Shown here piece by piece: positions 43,630 through 55,600 of a stretch of 64,000 nucleotides of DNA; within the stretch, counting starts at the first letter, position 1; every line of letters starts with the position of its first letter. Position numbers and translations under genes: made by a program. Source of the stretch: Stenotrophomonas maltophilia. Its GTDB lineage: Bacteria > Pseudomonadota > Gammaproteobacteria > Xanthomonadales > Xanthomonadaceae. The DNA is taken from assembly GCF_002799155.1 (NCBI RefSeq), contig NZ_NERD01000002.1, positions 3,472,001 to 3,536,000 of the forward strand, given 5' to 3'. Below the pieces are notes generated by a model. That model was not told the DNA's origin and made no database searches. It saw only the letters and a program-made list of their open reading frames with translations.

Positions 43630-44587
43630 TGCGCTCGCTCCCGCGCAGGTGCCGCCACAGGCGGGCAAGCAGGCCGTGGTCGGCGCCATTGCCGCGTAGT
43701 GCCGTCATCGGTGTCGCCGGGGCGCTCTGCAACTGCGCGTAACCGCAGAGATAGGCTGCATGGATGAAATCGCGCACCGCCGCAGCCGGCAACTCGAGCA
43801 GCATCGCGCATTCTTCAACCGTGCACGCGCGCTTGAGCAGCAGCGAGCACAGGCGGAAGCCATCGTGGTCGTGACCCAGTACGCGGAAATCCGGCCAGCG
43901 CAGCAGCTTTACCGAGGCGCCGCGCAGGCGTTCGTCCAGTGCCTGCCAATGGCGGCTGCGTTGCGCCCATTGCCATAACAGCGGCCGCAGCGGCTGGCGT
44001 GGTCGCTCACCACCCAGCGCCTGCAGGCGCGCCGGTGTCAGTGCATCCAGCTGCAGGCGTTCGAAGGCATCGGCCAGGCGCTCCACCAGCGCGCTCGCGG
44101 GCTCCTGCAACAGCACGGCCTGGTCATGCTCCAGGTCCATCAGCAGCAATGGCTCGCCTGCATCACTCAACAATGCCTGCCCTTGCCTCAACGGCAGCCG
44201 CTCGCGCAGCAGGCGGGTGATGGCGTGCGCGCCATCGGCCAGACGGATCGGTGCGGGTGCGTGCATGGCCATGAACTCCGGTGCCAACTGCATGCGGCGG
44301 AGCGCGCGGCCGATGGCACCATCGTCAAGCACATCCTGGAGCCCGTCGCCGTCACGCAGCTGGCCGCCGATATCCTCGATCCAGCACTGCAAGCGTGGGC
44401 GTTGCTGGCGCATGCGCTGGGCCGCGTTGCGCAGTGCCGGGGTATCTCGGATGACCAGCAGGTCGCAATCGTCCAGATCCTGGCTGCGGCGGACCTGGCC
44501 ATCCGGCAGTGCCGAGGCCAGGCGCAGCCGTTGCAGCAGGGCCTGCTCGCCCTGGATGTCGGTTCCCACTACCAGCACGCGTGCCAT
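43622..44587 (-). CDS. uncharacterised protein heading the GTPase/roadblock operon
   Basis: 321 residues. The N-terminal ~110 residues look like a Rossmann-like or pseudo-receiver domain (RVLVVGTDIQGEQALLQRLR, DDCDLLVIRDTPALRNAAQR). The middle region is helical. The C-terminus has a winged-helix feel (FRLCSLLLKRACTVEECAML, then AAVRDFIHAAYLCGYAQL). No trustworthy family. It overlaps the GTPase gene by 8 nt and is the first gene, so it may supply the input or output of the switch. Start chosen at the ATG before the first beta-strand; an ATG 21 nt upstream is possible. Confidence 0.7.
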   Translation of the reverse strand: MARVLVVGTDIQGEQALLQRLRLASALPDGQVRRSQDLDDCDLLVIRDTPALRNAAQRMRQQRPRLQCWIEDIGGQLRDGDGLQDVLDDGAIGRALRRMQLAPEFMAMHAPAPIRLADGAHAITRLLRERLPLRQGQALLSDAGEPLLLMDLEHDQAVLLQEPASALVERLADAFERLQLDALTPARLQALGGERPRQPLRPLLWQWAQRSRHWQALDERLRGASVKLLRWPDFRVLGHDHDGFRLCSLLLKRACTVEECAMLLELPAAAVRDFIHAAYLCGYAQLQSAPATPMTALRGNGADHGLLARLWRHLRGSERNA

Positions 44588-44791
44588 CCGTGTTCCCCGT
44601 GCGGCCACCTCCCCGGTGGCCTCGTGTCGCCAAGGCTAGGGCATTGCCGACGAGGGCCGTCGTGATCAACTGCTCAGATTGAGGGCGGCTGCAGGCCGTC
44701 TCCTATCGGTTCTGCGACGGCCATCGCGGGCAAGTTTCATACCCCTTTGACGGCATTCCGACAGCCGACGGATGTCGCAGTTTCATCGCCT
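44588..44791. other. leader of the GTPase operon
   Basis: About 200 nt without a convincing gene, upstream of the minus-strand GTPase operon. No clear promoter hexamers seen. Confidence 0.35.
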
Positions 44792-44832
44792 GGGGTCAGA
44801 TCCCTTTTGCATGGCAAAAGGGATCTGACCCC
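44792..44832. repeat. perfect 19-bp long hairpin
   Basis: Two perfectly complementary 19-base arms (GGGGTCAGATCCCTTTTGC and its complement) with an ATG loop. GGGGTCAGA-headed palindromes are a recurrent class of dispersed repeat in xanthomonad genomes, as I recall. It sits between the GTPase operon and the icd terminator. Confidence 0.8.
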
Positions 44833-44839
44833 CAGAGCC

Positions 44840-44870
44840 AAAAAAGAAACCCGCGCCGAAGCGCGGGTTC
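44840..44870 (-). terminator. Rho-independent terminator after icd
   Basis: On the minus strand, 9-bp arms AACCCGCGC/GCGCGGGTT close on a TTCG tetraloop and are followed by TTCTTTTTT. It lies 27 nt downstream of the icd stop. Confidence 0.92.
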
Positions 44871-44896
44871 CGGTGTCACGACCTGGCGGCAGTGGA

Positions 44897-47401
<2,505 letters not shown>

Positions 47402-47431
47402 AAAAAAGGACGCAGCCTCGCGGCTGCGTCC
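47402..47431 (-). terminator. Rho-independent terminator of the lipoprotein gene
   Basis: On the minus strand a 10-bp stem GGACGCAGCC/GGCTGCGTCC with a 4-nt loop is followed by TTTTTTATTG. It lies 35 nt after the lipoprotein stop. Confidence 0.9.
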
Positions 47432-47465
47432 ATCGTGAGCCCTGCCGGGAGAGAGTCGGCAGGAC

Positions 47466-47975
47466 TTACTTGACCTCGAACTCCTGCGGCGTTCCGGCCG
47501 CCTTGCCATCAACCATGACCTCGGCGCGGTACTTGCCGGCCGGCCAGCCCTTTGCATTCTTGAACGTGACGTTGGTGGTTTCCGCGCCACTGGTATTCAG
47601 GGTCGCGGTCTGTTCGCCGGCCACCTGGCCGTCCTGGAAGGTCAGCTTGGCAGCGACGCTCACGTTGTTGGCGGCGCCGTCGGTCTTGACCGAGACGATG
47701 ACATCATCCTTCGGCGCGAACAGTGCCGCCGGTGCAACCGACTTGTCGGCGGCGGCGGTCTTGCCCACGGTGACGTTGGAAACGTTGACCGCTGCAGCTT
47801 CCGCCATCGGCGGCGGCGCACCGGTCATCGGCGCCGGTGCCGGCTCGGCCGGAGCGGTTGCGGCAGGCGCGGCGTTGTTGTCGGTCGACTCTTCCTTCTT
47901 CTTGCAACCGACCAGGGCAACGCTGCCCAGCAGGGCGGCGATCAGGGCGGTCTGGAGCGGGGTGGTCTTGATCAT
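47466..47975 (-). CDS. small lipoprotein of unknown function, 169 aa
   Basis: Lipoprotein signal with lipobox VGC at residues 22-24 (ALLGSVALVGCKKKEEST), then an Ala/Pro-rich linker (about 35-60). A C-terminal immunoglobulin-like beta domain follows: DDVIVSVKTDGAANNVSVAA, TTNVTFKNAKGWPAGKYRAEV. The last part resembles periplasmic binding modules that begin KxWPxGxYRVE. I cannot assign a function. The gene is followed by its own terminator; the LysM gene upstream is co-oriented. Confidence 0.75.
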   Translation of the reverse strand: MIKTTPLQTALIAALLGSVALVGCKKKEESTDNNAAPAATAPAEPAPAPMTGAPPPMAEAAAVNVSNVTVGKTAAADKSVAPAALFAPKDDVIVSVKTDGAANNVSVAAKLTFQDGQVAGEQTATLNTSGAETTNVTFKNAKGWPAGKYRAEVMVDGKAAGTPQEFEVK

Positions 47976-48021
47976 TCGGGGTTCCTCCCAGGGCAATTGT
48001 CGGACGGCGTTCGGTCGCCGT

Positions 48022-48315
48022 TTACTTCGGCGGCAGTTTCAGGGTCTGGCCCGGGAAGATCTTGTCCGGGTCATCAAGCACATCGCGGTTGGCTTCGAAG
48101 ATCTTCTTCCACGCATTGGCATCGCCCAGATGCTGCTTGGCGATCTTCGACAGCGAGTCACCCTTCTGCACGGTGTAGGTACCACCGCTGACGACGTCTG
48201 CGGTGCTGTCCACCGAAGCGCTGACGCCAGAGAAGTCTGCCTTCGGCACCTGCTCGGCGGTACTGTCGACGCTGCCACTGACGCCGGAGAAATCGGCTTT
48301 CTTCTCGGTACTCAT
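48022..48315 (-). CDS. LysM-domain protein, 97 aa
   Basis: The C-terminal LysM domain occupies residues ~47-95: YTVQKGDSLSKIAKQHLGDA, NAWKKIFEANRDVLDDPDKI, FPGQTLKLP, the YgaU-like subtype without its BON partner. There is no signal peptide. The N-terminus is a 19-residue tandem duplication (KADFSGVSGSVDSTAEQVP then KADFSGVSASVDSTADVV). LysM modules bind peptidoglycan or chitin-like sugars; cytoplasmic YgaU-type proteins have other roles. Start chosen at MSTEKK; an ATG 6 nt earlier is possible. Confidence 0.82.
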   Translation of the reverse strand: MSTEKKADFSGVSGSVDSTAEQVPKADFSGVSASVDSTADVVSGGTYTVQKGDSLSKIAKQHLGDANAWKKIFEANRDVLDDPDKIFPGQTLKLPPK

Positions 48316-48437
48316 CCACAACTCCCGTCTGCATGACTACGTTGCATGCACGTTGCCATGGTGGTTGTTAAATGGGGATGGTGCAGATGTGAAGCCGCCC
48401 CGGGGGGCGGCTGAACAATCGGGAAGGCGGGTGCCCG

Positions 48438-48462
48438 GTAGTGCCGGCCCGGGACCGGCACC
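48438..48462. repeat. SMAG-type REP hairpin
   Basis: GTAG head, GTGCCGGCC arm and an imperfect complementary arm GGACCGGCAC; 22 nt downstream of the queF stop. Confidence 0.65.
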
Positions 48463-48483
48463 AGCCTTAACCGCCTGCGGCGG

Positions 48484-49302
48484 CTATTGGCGCAGCTCGC
48501 GGTAGGTCGCGGCCGGGGCGGCGATGCCGGGGCTGGCGCGCCAGGGGTTGATGTCCAGGCCGCCGCGGCGGGTGTAACGGGCTTCCACTTCCAGCCATTG
48601 TGGCTGGCAGCGCGCGGACACCTCGCTGAATATCCGTTCGACGCACTGCTCGTGGAACTCGGCGTGCTCGCGGTAGCTGACCAGGTAGCGCAGCAGCCCG
48701 GCGCGGTCGATCTTCGGCCCGCGGTAACGCAGGCTGACCGTGGCCCAATCCGGCTGGCCGGTGACCGGGCAGTTGGACTTCAGCAGTGCCGAGACCAGGA
48801 TCTCCTCCACCACCTCGCCCGCATCGGCGGCGAGGAATTCCGCCTGGGGTGGGCCATAGCAGTCGATGGCCACGTCCAGCCCGTCGATGGACTCGCCCAG
48901 TGGCGACTCACGCAGGTCCGGCAGGCCGAACTCAACCTGGACCGGCGCACCGGCGCAGGCTGACAAGTCAGCCACCAGGCGCTCACGCAGTGCCTCGGCG
49001 CTGTCGATGCGGGTGCTGTTGAGGGAGTTGAGGTACAGCTTGAACGACTTCGACTCGATCAGCCGCGGCGAGGTGCACGGCACCTGCACGGTCGCCACGG
49101 CGACCTGCGGCTTGCCACGCGGGTCGAGCCAGCTCAGCTCGAAGGCGTGCCAGCGGTCGTGGCCGACGAACGGCAGCGCGGCGTCATCCAGGCCGATCTC
49201 GGCACGGGCGCCGCTGCGCGGGATGGGAAACAGCAGGCCGGGATCGTACTGCGACGGGTAACTGACCTCGCGACCGAGGCTGGAATCCTGTGGGGTGTTC
49301 AT
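48484..49302 (-). CDS. queF: NADPH-dependent 7-cyano-7-deazaguanine reductase
   Basis: 272 residues, the bimodular (type II) QueF found in gamma-proteobacteria. The QueF box is [17 protein letters not shown], and the active-site Cys is in [19 protein letters not shown], followed by [16 protein letters not shown]. It reduces preQ0 to preQ1 in queuosine synthesis. Start at the ATG preceding NTPQDSSLG. No riboswitch-like structure seen upstream. Confidence 0.96.
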   Translation of the reverse strand: MNTPQDSSLGREVSYPSQYDPGLLFPIPRSGARAEIGLDDAALPFVGHDRWHAFELSWLDPRGKPQVAVATVQVPCTSPRLIESKSFKLYLNSLNSTRIDSAEALRERLVADLSACAGAPVQVEFGLPDLRESPLGESIDGLDVAIDCYGPPQAEFLAADAGEVVEEILVSALLKSNCPVTGQPDWATVSLRYRGPKIDRAGLLRYLVSYREHAEFHEQCVERIFSEVSARCQPQWLEVEARYTRRGGLDINPWRASPGIAAPAATYRELRQ

Positions 49303-49410
49303 GGGGTCATTGTATCGCGCGGACGGCGGGCCTTCGGCCGGGCCGGCCAACGGCGGAGCCCCTCCGTAGTGGGGTGTTGGGTCGTCGAAAGCCTGGATTC
49401 CCGGGAGTGG

Positions 49411-49510
49411 GCCGGGCGGATGGGGCTGGCGGGGACGCCGTGAATCCGTCCCTGGAGGCTTAGCCGCGCCATCCATGGCGCGGATACCCCGCCAGCCCCA
49501 CCCGCCCGGC
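49411..49510. repeat. 100-nt composite hairpin repeat, copy 1
   Basis: Outer arms of 24 bp (49411-49434 with 49487-49510, one mismatch) enclose a ~52-nt core. The core contains a 9-bp inner hairpin CCGCGCCAT/ATGGCGCGG (49464-49483) and a conserved stretch ACGCCGTgAAtCCgTCC. The core recurs inverted at 49674-49775. Confidence 0.75.
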
Positions 49511-49608
49511 TCCCCGGACACATTTCTGCCGCCGATCCACCACGGAAAAGATCAGAAAATCAAAATCAGAATCAGAATCCGATCCTTCAGACGTTCATGA
49601 CGTCCGCC

Positions 49609-49629
49609 GTGCCGACCAACGGTCGGCAC
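49609..49629. repeat. REP-like hairpin
   Basis: Perfect arms GTGCCGACC/GGTCGGCAC around AAC, the same unit as in the rhlB-end cluster. It lies between the two composite hairpins, after an A-rich stretch with repeated AATCAGA (49557-49578). Confidence 0.7.
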
Positions 49630-49673
49630 CCACCAACAGCAGCGGGCACCAACAGCCGCGGGAAACTGTCGAA

Positions 49674-49775
49674 GGCGGGGTGGGTCCGGTTGAGGGGGTG
49701 TCCGCGGCATGGATGCCGCGGCCAAGCCCCCATGGACGGGTTTACGGCGTCCCCCGCAACCGGACGCACCCCGCC
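49674..49775. repeat. 102-nt composite hairpin repeat, copy 2 (inverted)
   Basis: Outer arms of 25 bp (49674-49698 with 49751-49775, two mismatches) surround an inner hairpin CCGCGGCAT/ATGCCGCGG (49702-49721) and the conserved stretch found in copy 1, in the opposite orientation. Arm sequences differ from copy 1 but remain self-complementary. The whole gap 49303-49848 holds no gene that I can support. Confidence 0.75.
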
Positions 49776-49848
49776 ATCCCACGGAATGCCCGTTTTTGAC
49801 GTTGACGTTGATCTAAGCGGGTGCAGGGCGCAGCCCTGCCGGAAACCC

Positions 49849-51168
49849 TCACCCTGCAGGAGTGCCGGCACCGTTCAAGTAATCCAGGCTCACCTGCAGC
49901 AGCGCGCGGAATCCCACATCCAGCGCCTTCTCATCCAGCAGGAACTTCGGCGAATGGTTGGCCGGCGCCGTCGCCGGATCGATACCCACGCTGGTGGAGC
50001 CGACGAAGAAGAACATGCCCGGCACCTCCTTCGCGTACAGCGAGAAATCCTCCGCGCCCATCTGCAGCGGCGGCTCGTACACGTTGTCCTTGCCCACCAC
50101 CGCCTGCAGGCTCGGCAGCATCTTCGCCGTCAGTGCCGGGTCGTTCACCGTGGCCGGGTTGCCTTCCGACTCGTAGATGTCGGTCACCGCCTTCGCGCCA
50201 TGCGCGGCGGCAGTGTGCTCGGCCACGTTGCGCAGGTCGGCGAAGATCTGCTGGCGCATGCCTTCGTCGAAGGTGCGGATGGTGCCGACCATCTCCACCT
50301 CATCGGGAATGATGTTGTAGCGGATGCCACCATTGATGGCACCGAAGGTCAGCACCGCCGGCTGCTTGGACAGGTTGGCGCGGCGGCTGACGATGGTCTG
50401 CGCGGTGCCGACCAGGTCAGCGGTGGCCACGATCGGGTCCACGCCGTTCCACGGCGCCGAGCCATGCGTCTGGCGGCCGATCACCTTGATGCCGAATCGA
50501 TCCGAAGCAGCCATCAGCGGCCCACCCCGCACCGCGATCTGTCCTGCCTGCACGCTGGAAAACACATGCAGGCCGAACACCGCTTCCGGCTTGAAGCCAG
50601 CGAACAGCCCTTCCTTCAGCATCAGGGCCGCACCACCCTCTTCCGGTGGCGGTGCCCCCTCTTCGGCCGGCTGGAAGATCAGCATCACCTGGCCCGGCAG
50701 GTCCTTCTTCATCGACACCAGCGCTTCGGCCACGCCGAGCAGGGTGGCGGTGTGTGCGTCGTGGCCACAGGCATGCATCACGCCCACGGTCTGCCCGCGG
50801 TACTGGTCGGTGGCCTTGGAGGCGAACGGCAGACCGGTCTGTTCGGTCACCGGCAGCGCGTCCATGTCCGCACGCAGGGCAATCTTCGGCCCGGGCTTGC
50901 CACCTTCGATGATCGCCACCACGCCATGGTGGGCGATGCCGGTCTTCGGCTTCAGGCCCATCGCGCGCAGGCGCTTGGCGACCTCGGCCGAGGTACGCAC
51001 CTCGCGGTTGGACAGTTCCGGGTGCTGGTGGAAGTCGCGGCGCCATTCGACCACCTTGGCCTGCAGCCGCTGGGCGGCGGCGGTCACTTCCGGGCGCTGC
51101 CCGTCCTGGGCATGGGCGAGGGCCGGCAAGGCCAGCAGCAGGGCGGACAGCAGCAACGAACGGCGCAT
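49849..51168 (-). CDS. exported M20-family amidohydrolase
   Basis: 439 residues with a signal peptide (SLLLSALLLALPALAHA). The M20D zinc-peptidase core is WRRDFHQHPELSNREVRT, IALRADMDALPV, MHACGHDAHTATLLGVA (metal ligands) and FQPAEEGAPPPEEGGAAL. Dimerisation is via AASDRFGIKVIGRQTHGS, with a late metal-site region MGAEDFSLYA. This class hydrolyses N-acyl amino acids, hippurate or indole-3-acetyl amino acids. Periplasmic location is inferred from the signal. Specificity unknown. Monogenic. Confidence 0.88.
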   Translation of the reverse strand: MRRSLLLSALLLALPALAHAQDGQRPEVTAAAQRLQAKVVEWRRDFHQHPELSNREVRTSAEVAKRLRAMGLKPKTGIAHHGVVAIIEGGKPGPKIALRADMDALPVTEQTGLPFASKATDQYRGQTVGVMHACGHDAHTATLLGVAEALVSMKKDLPGQVMLIFQPAEEGAPPPEEGGAALMLKEGLFAGFKPEAVFGLHVFSSVQAGQIAVRGGPLMAASDRFGIKVIGRQTHGSAPWNGVDPIVATADLVGTAQTIVSRRANLSKQPAVLTFGAINGGIRYNIIPDEVEMVGTIRTFDEGMRQQIFADLRNVAEHTAAAHGAKAVTDIYESEGNPATVNDPALTAKMLPSLQAVVGKDNVYEPPLQMGAEDFSLYAKEVPGMFFFVGSTSVGIDPATAPANHSPKFLLDEKALDVGFRALLQVSLDYLNGAGTPAG

Positions 51169-51355
51169 CACGATCTCCACGGCAGGGGGTTCCAGCTGAA
51201 TGTAGGGCAACACTGCCGTCACGGGAACCTCCGCGGCCGGATCCGGTCCTAGCGCCCGTCCCATCCGTCATGCAGGAAACGTGATGTGGCACAGGTATGC
51301 TTTGCGCATTGCCAACCGGGGCACCGCCCTGTCCAGCCCACTTGGAGTCCTCGTA

Positions 51356-52597
51356 ATGTCACGTGTTTGGAAGATCGTGCTGCTGGTCGTGGCGGTACTG
51401 GTGCTGGCCGTGGTCGGCCTGCGCGTCATGGGCGGAGGCAAGGACAAGCCTGGAAAACCCGCTGCGGGCGCGCGCCAGGGCGGCGAAGATCCGGATGCCG
51501 GCCCGGTGCCGGTGACCGTGGTGGATGCCACGCGCCAGGACGTGCCGGTGTATGCCAGCGCGCTGGGTACGGTGACCGCGATGAACACCGTGACCGTCAG
51601 CCCGCAGGTCGGCGGCCAGCTGATGAGCCTGAATTTCCGCGAAGGCCAGGAAGTGAAGCGGGGCGATGTGCTGGCGGTGATCGACCCGCGCACGGCCCAG
51701 GCCAGCTATGACCAGGCCGCCGCGGCCAAGCGCCAGAACGAAGCCCTGCTGGCCACCGCGCGCTCCAACTTCCAGCGTTCGAACGCGCCGGAGTATCGCC
51801 AATACGTCGCCAAGACCGACCTGGATACACAGCGAAACCAAGTGGCACAGTACGAAAGCGCGGTCGCAGCGAACGAGGCCAGCATGCGCTCGGCACAGGT
51901 GCAGCTGCAGTACACCAAAGTCACCGCACCGATCTCCGGCATCGCCGGCATCCGCGCGGTCGACGCTGGCAACGTGGTCAACGCCGGCACCGCACTGGTG
52001 ACGCTGACCCAGATCCATCCGATCCACGTGCTGTTCAACCTCCCCGAGCGCCAGCTCGGCGATGTGCGCCAGGCGCAGGCGGCCGGCACGGTGCCGGTGG
52101 CCGCGCTGGACCGTGCCGATTCGCACGTGTTGTCCGGCGACGGCAAGCTCGACGTGGTCGACAACCTGATCAGTGCCGACAGCGGCACGTTCAAGGCGCG
52201 CGCCCTGTTCGACAACACGGACAACGGCCTGTGGCCGGGCCAGTTCGTCAACGTGCGCATGCAGCTGCGCACGATTGCCGGCGGCGTGGTCATCCCCACC
52301 CAAGCGGTGCTGCGCGGCCCGGACGGCGAGTACGTCTATGTCGTGCAGGGGGACAACACGGTGAAGATGCAGACCGTGCGCAGCGGCGTGGAAGTGGGCG
52401 ACAGCCAGGTGCAGATCGCCGAAGGCCTGAAGGGCGGCGAGCGGGTAGTCAGTGAAGGCCAGTTCCGCCTGAAGCCAGGCAGCAAGGTCACCGCACTGAA
52501 GCCGGGCGAGACCCCTGCCGCACCGACCGAGGCCGAACTGAAGGCCGCCGAGCAGAAGAACGGCAGCGGTGGCCGTCGCGGTGGTGGCCCGCGCTGA
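51356..52597 (+). CDS. smeI: RND efflux periplasmic adaptor (SmeI-like)
   Basis: 413 residues. An N-terminal membrane anchor (KIVLLVVAVLVLAVVGLRVM) is followed by a barrel-sandwich and alpha-hairpin region (VTVSPQVGGQLMSLNFREGQ, DPRTAQASYDQAAAAKRQNE), lipoyl motif KVTAPISGIAGIRAVDAGN, a beta-barrel, and a Gly/Arg-rich tail GSGGRRGGG. This is the MdtA-type membrane fusion protein. It is first of three genes with two RND pumps and no outer membrane channel, the layout described for SmeIJK of S. maltophilia. GGAG precedes the ATG. Confidence 0.88.
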   Translation: MSRVWKIVLLVVAVLVLAVVGLRVMGGGKDKPGKPAAGARQGGEDPDAGPVPVTVVDATRQDVPVYASALGTVTAMNTVTVSPQVGGQLMSLNFREGQEVKRGDVLAVIDPRTAQASYDQAAAAKRQNEALLATARSNFQRSNAPEYRQYVAKTDLDTQRNQVAQYESAVAANEASMRSAQVQLQYTKVTAPISGIAGIRAVDAGNVVNAGTALVTLTQIHPIHVLFNLPERQLGDVRQAQAAGTVPVAALDRADSHVLSGDGKLDVVDNLISADSGTFKARALFDNTDNGLWPGQFVNVRMQLRTIAGGVVIPTQAVLRGPDGEYVYVVQGDNTVKMQTVRSGVEVGDSQVQIAEGLKGGERVVSEGQFRLKPGSKVTALKPGETPAAPTEAELKAAEQKNGSGGRRGGGPR

Positions 52598-52671
52598 GCG
52601 CAGGCCACTGACCTCCCTCGCGCCGGCGAACCTGCCGGCGCCGACATTGAAGTGCCAGCAAGGATCAGTCC

Positions 52672-55600
52672 GTGGGCTTTTCGACGATCTTCATCCGCCG
52701 CCCGATCGCCACCTCGCTGTTGATGGCGGGCCTGTTGCTGCTGGGCATTCTCGGTTACCGCAAGCTGCCGGTGTCGGCGCTGCCGGAAATCGATGCGCCC
52801 AGCCTGGTGGTCACCACCCAGTACCCCGGCGCCAACGCCACCACCATGGCCTCGCTGGTCACCACGCCGCTGGAGCGCCAGTTCGGGCAGATCTCCGGGC
52901 TGGAACTGATGACCTCCGACTCGTCGGCCGGGTTGTCCACGATCATCCTGCAGTTCTCGATGGACCGCGACATCGACATTGCCGCGCAGGACGTGCAGGC
53001 GGCGATCCGCCAGGCCACCCTGCCCTCGTCACTGCCCTACCAGCCGGTCTACAACCGGGTGAATCCGGCCGACGCGGCCATCGTCACCCTGAAACTGACG
53101 TCTGACACGCGCCCGCTGCGCGACGTCAACAATTACGCCGACTCCATCCTGGCCCAGCGCCTGTCGCAGGTGCAGGGCGTAGGCCTGGTTTCGATTGCAG
53201 GCAACGTGCGCCCGGCCGTGCGCATCCAGGTCAATCCGGCGCAGCTGTCGAACATGGGCCTGACCCTGGAACAGCTGCGCAGCGCGCTGACCCAGGCCAA
53301 CGTCAATGCGCCCAAGGGCTCGCTGAACGGCAAGACGCAGTCCTACAGCATCGGTACCAACGACCAGCTGGCCAGCGCCGCCGAGTACCGCGACACCATC
53401 ATCAGCTACAAGAACGGCCGCCCGGTACGGCTGTCGGACGTGGCCGAGGTGATCGATGGCGTGGAGAACGACCAGCTTGCCGCCTGGGCCGACGGCAAGC
53501 CGGCGGTGCTGCTGGAAGTGCGACGCCAGCCCGGTGCCAACATCGTGCAGACCGTCGAGCGCATCCGCGCGATCCTGCCGCAGCTGCAAGGCGTGCTGCC
53601 GGCCGACGTGCACCTGGAGATCTTCAACGACCGCACCGAGACCATCCGCGCCTCGGTGCATGAAGTGCAGTTCACCCTGATCCTCACCATCGGCCTGGTG
53701 GTGGCGGTGATCTTCGTGTTCCTGCGCCGGCTGTGGGCCACGATCATTCCGTCGGTGGCGGTACCGCTGTCACTGGCCGGCACCTTCGCGGTGATGGCCT
53801 TCGCCGGCATGTCGCTGGACAACCTGTCGCTGATGGCGCTGGTGGTGGCCACCGGCTTCGTGGTCGACGATGCGATCGTGATGATCGAGAACATCGTGCG
53901 TTACATCGAGCAGGGCAAGAGTGGCAAGGAAGCGGCCGAGATCGGCGCGCGCCAGATCGGCTTCACCGTGCTGTCGCTGACCGTCTCGCTGGTGGCGGTG
54001 TTCCTGCCGCTGCTGCTGATGCCCGGCGTCACCGGCCGCCTGTTCCACGAGTTCGCCTGGGTGCTGAGCATCGCGGTGGTGCTGTCGATGCTGATCTCGC
54101 TGACGCTGACCCCGATGATGTGCGCCTACCTGCTCAAGCCCGATGCCCTGCCCGAGGGCGAGGACGCGCATGAGCGCGCGGCAGCGGCCGGCAAGCAGAA
54201 CCTGTGGACGCGTACGGTGGGCCTGTACGAGCACAGCCTGGACTGGGTGCTGGGCCACCAGCGCCTGACCCTGGCCGTGGCCGGCGGCGCACTGGTGCTG
54301 ACCGTGCTGCTGTATGTGCTGATTCCCAAAGGCCTGCTGCCCGAACAGGACACCGGCCTGATCACCGGCGTGGTGCAGGCCGACCAGAACATCGCTTTTC
54401 CGCAGATGGAGCAGCGCACCAGGCAGGTGGCCGAAGCCCTGCGCCAGGACCCGGACGTGACCGGCGTGTCGGCCTTCATCGGCGCCGGCAGCATGAACCC
54501 CACGCTCAACCAGGGCCAGCTGTCGATCGTGCTGAAGGAGCGCGGCGAGCGTGACGGCCTGGATGAGATCCTGCCGCGCCTGCAGAAGGCCGTGGCCGGC
54601 ATTCCCGGCGTGGCGCTGTACCTGAAGCCGGTGCAGGACGTGACCCTGGATACCCGCGTGGCCGCCACCGAGTACCAGTACTCGCTGTCGGACGTGGATT
54701 CGGCAACGGTGGCGACCCAGGCCACGCGCCTGACCGAAGCACTGCGCAAGCGCCCGGAACTGGCCGACGTCGACAACAACCTGTCCAACCAGGGCCGTGC
54801 GCTTGAGCTGAACATCGACCGCGACAAGGCCAGCGTGCTGGGCGTGCCGATGCAGACCATCGACGACACGCTCTACGATGCGTTCGGCCAGCGCCAGATC
54901 TCGACCATCTTCACCGAGCTCAACCAGTACCGCGTGGTGCTGGAAGTGGCGCCGGAGTTCCGCACCAGCACCGCGCTGATGGAACAGCTGGCGGTGGCGT
55001 CCAACGGTGCCGGTGCACTGACCGGCACCAATGCCACCAGCTTCGGCCAGGTCACCTCGTCGAACTCGTCGACCGCTACAGGCATCGGCGCGCAGAACAC
55101 CGGCATCACCGTTGGTGCCGGCAACATCATCCCGCTGTCGGCGCTGGCCGAAGCCAAGGTCAGCAGTGCGCCGTTGCTGGTCAGCCACCAGCAGCAGCTG
55201 CCGGCGGTGACGGTCTCGTTCAACGTGGCGCCGGGCTATTCGCTGTCCGATGCCGTGCGGGCAATCCAGGAGACCAAGGACAGCCTGGACATGCCCACCC
55301 ACCTGCATGCCGAGTTCATCGGCAAGGCCGCCGAGTTCACCGGCAGCCAGACCGATGTGGTGTGGCTGCTGCTGGCGTCGCTGGTGGTGATCTACATCGT
55401 GCTGGGCGTGTTGTACGAGAGCTACATCCATCCGATCACGATCATCTCCACCCTGCCGCCTGCCGGTGTCGGCGCGCTGCTGGCGCTGATGCTGTGCGGG
55501 CTGAGCCTGTCGGTGGATGGCATCGTCGGCATCGTGCTGCTGATCGGCATCGTCAAGAAGAACGGCATCATGATGGTCGACTTCGCGATCGAGGCGCGCC

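Noticed and set aside
48322-49600. A preQ1 riboswitch controlling queF
   Set aside because: The DNA upstream of the queF start shows no preQ1 aptamer-like short hairpin with an A-rich tail at the expected distance.
49303-49848. CRISPR array in the repeat-rich gap
   Set aside because: The repeats are two inverted hairpin elements and one REP, not regularly spaced direct repeats, and no cas gene is present.
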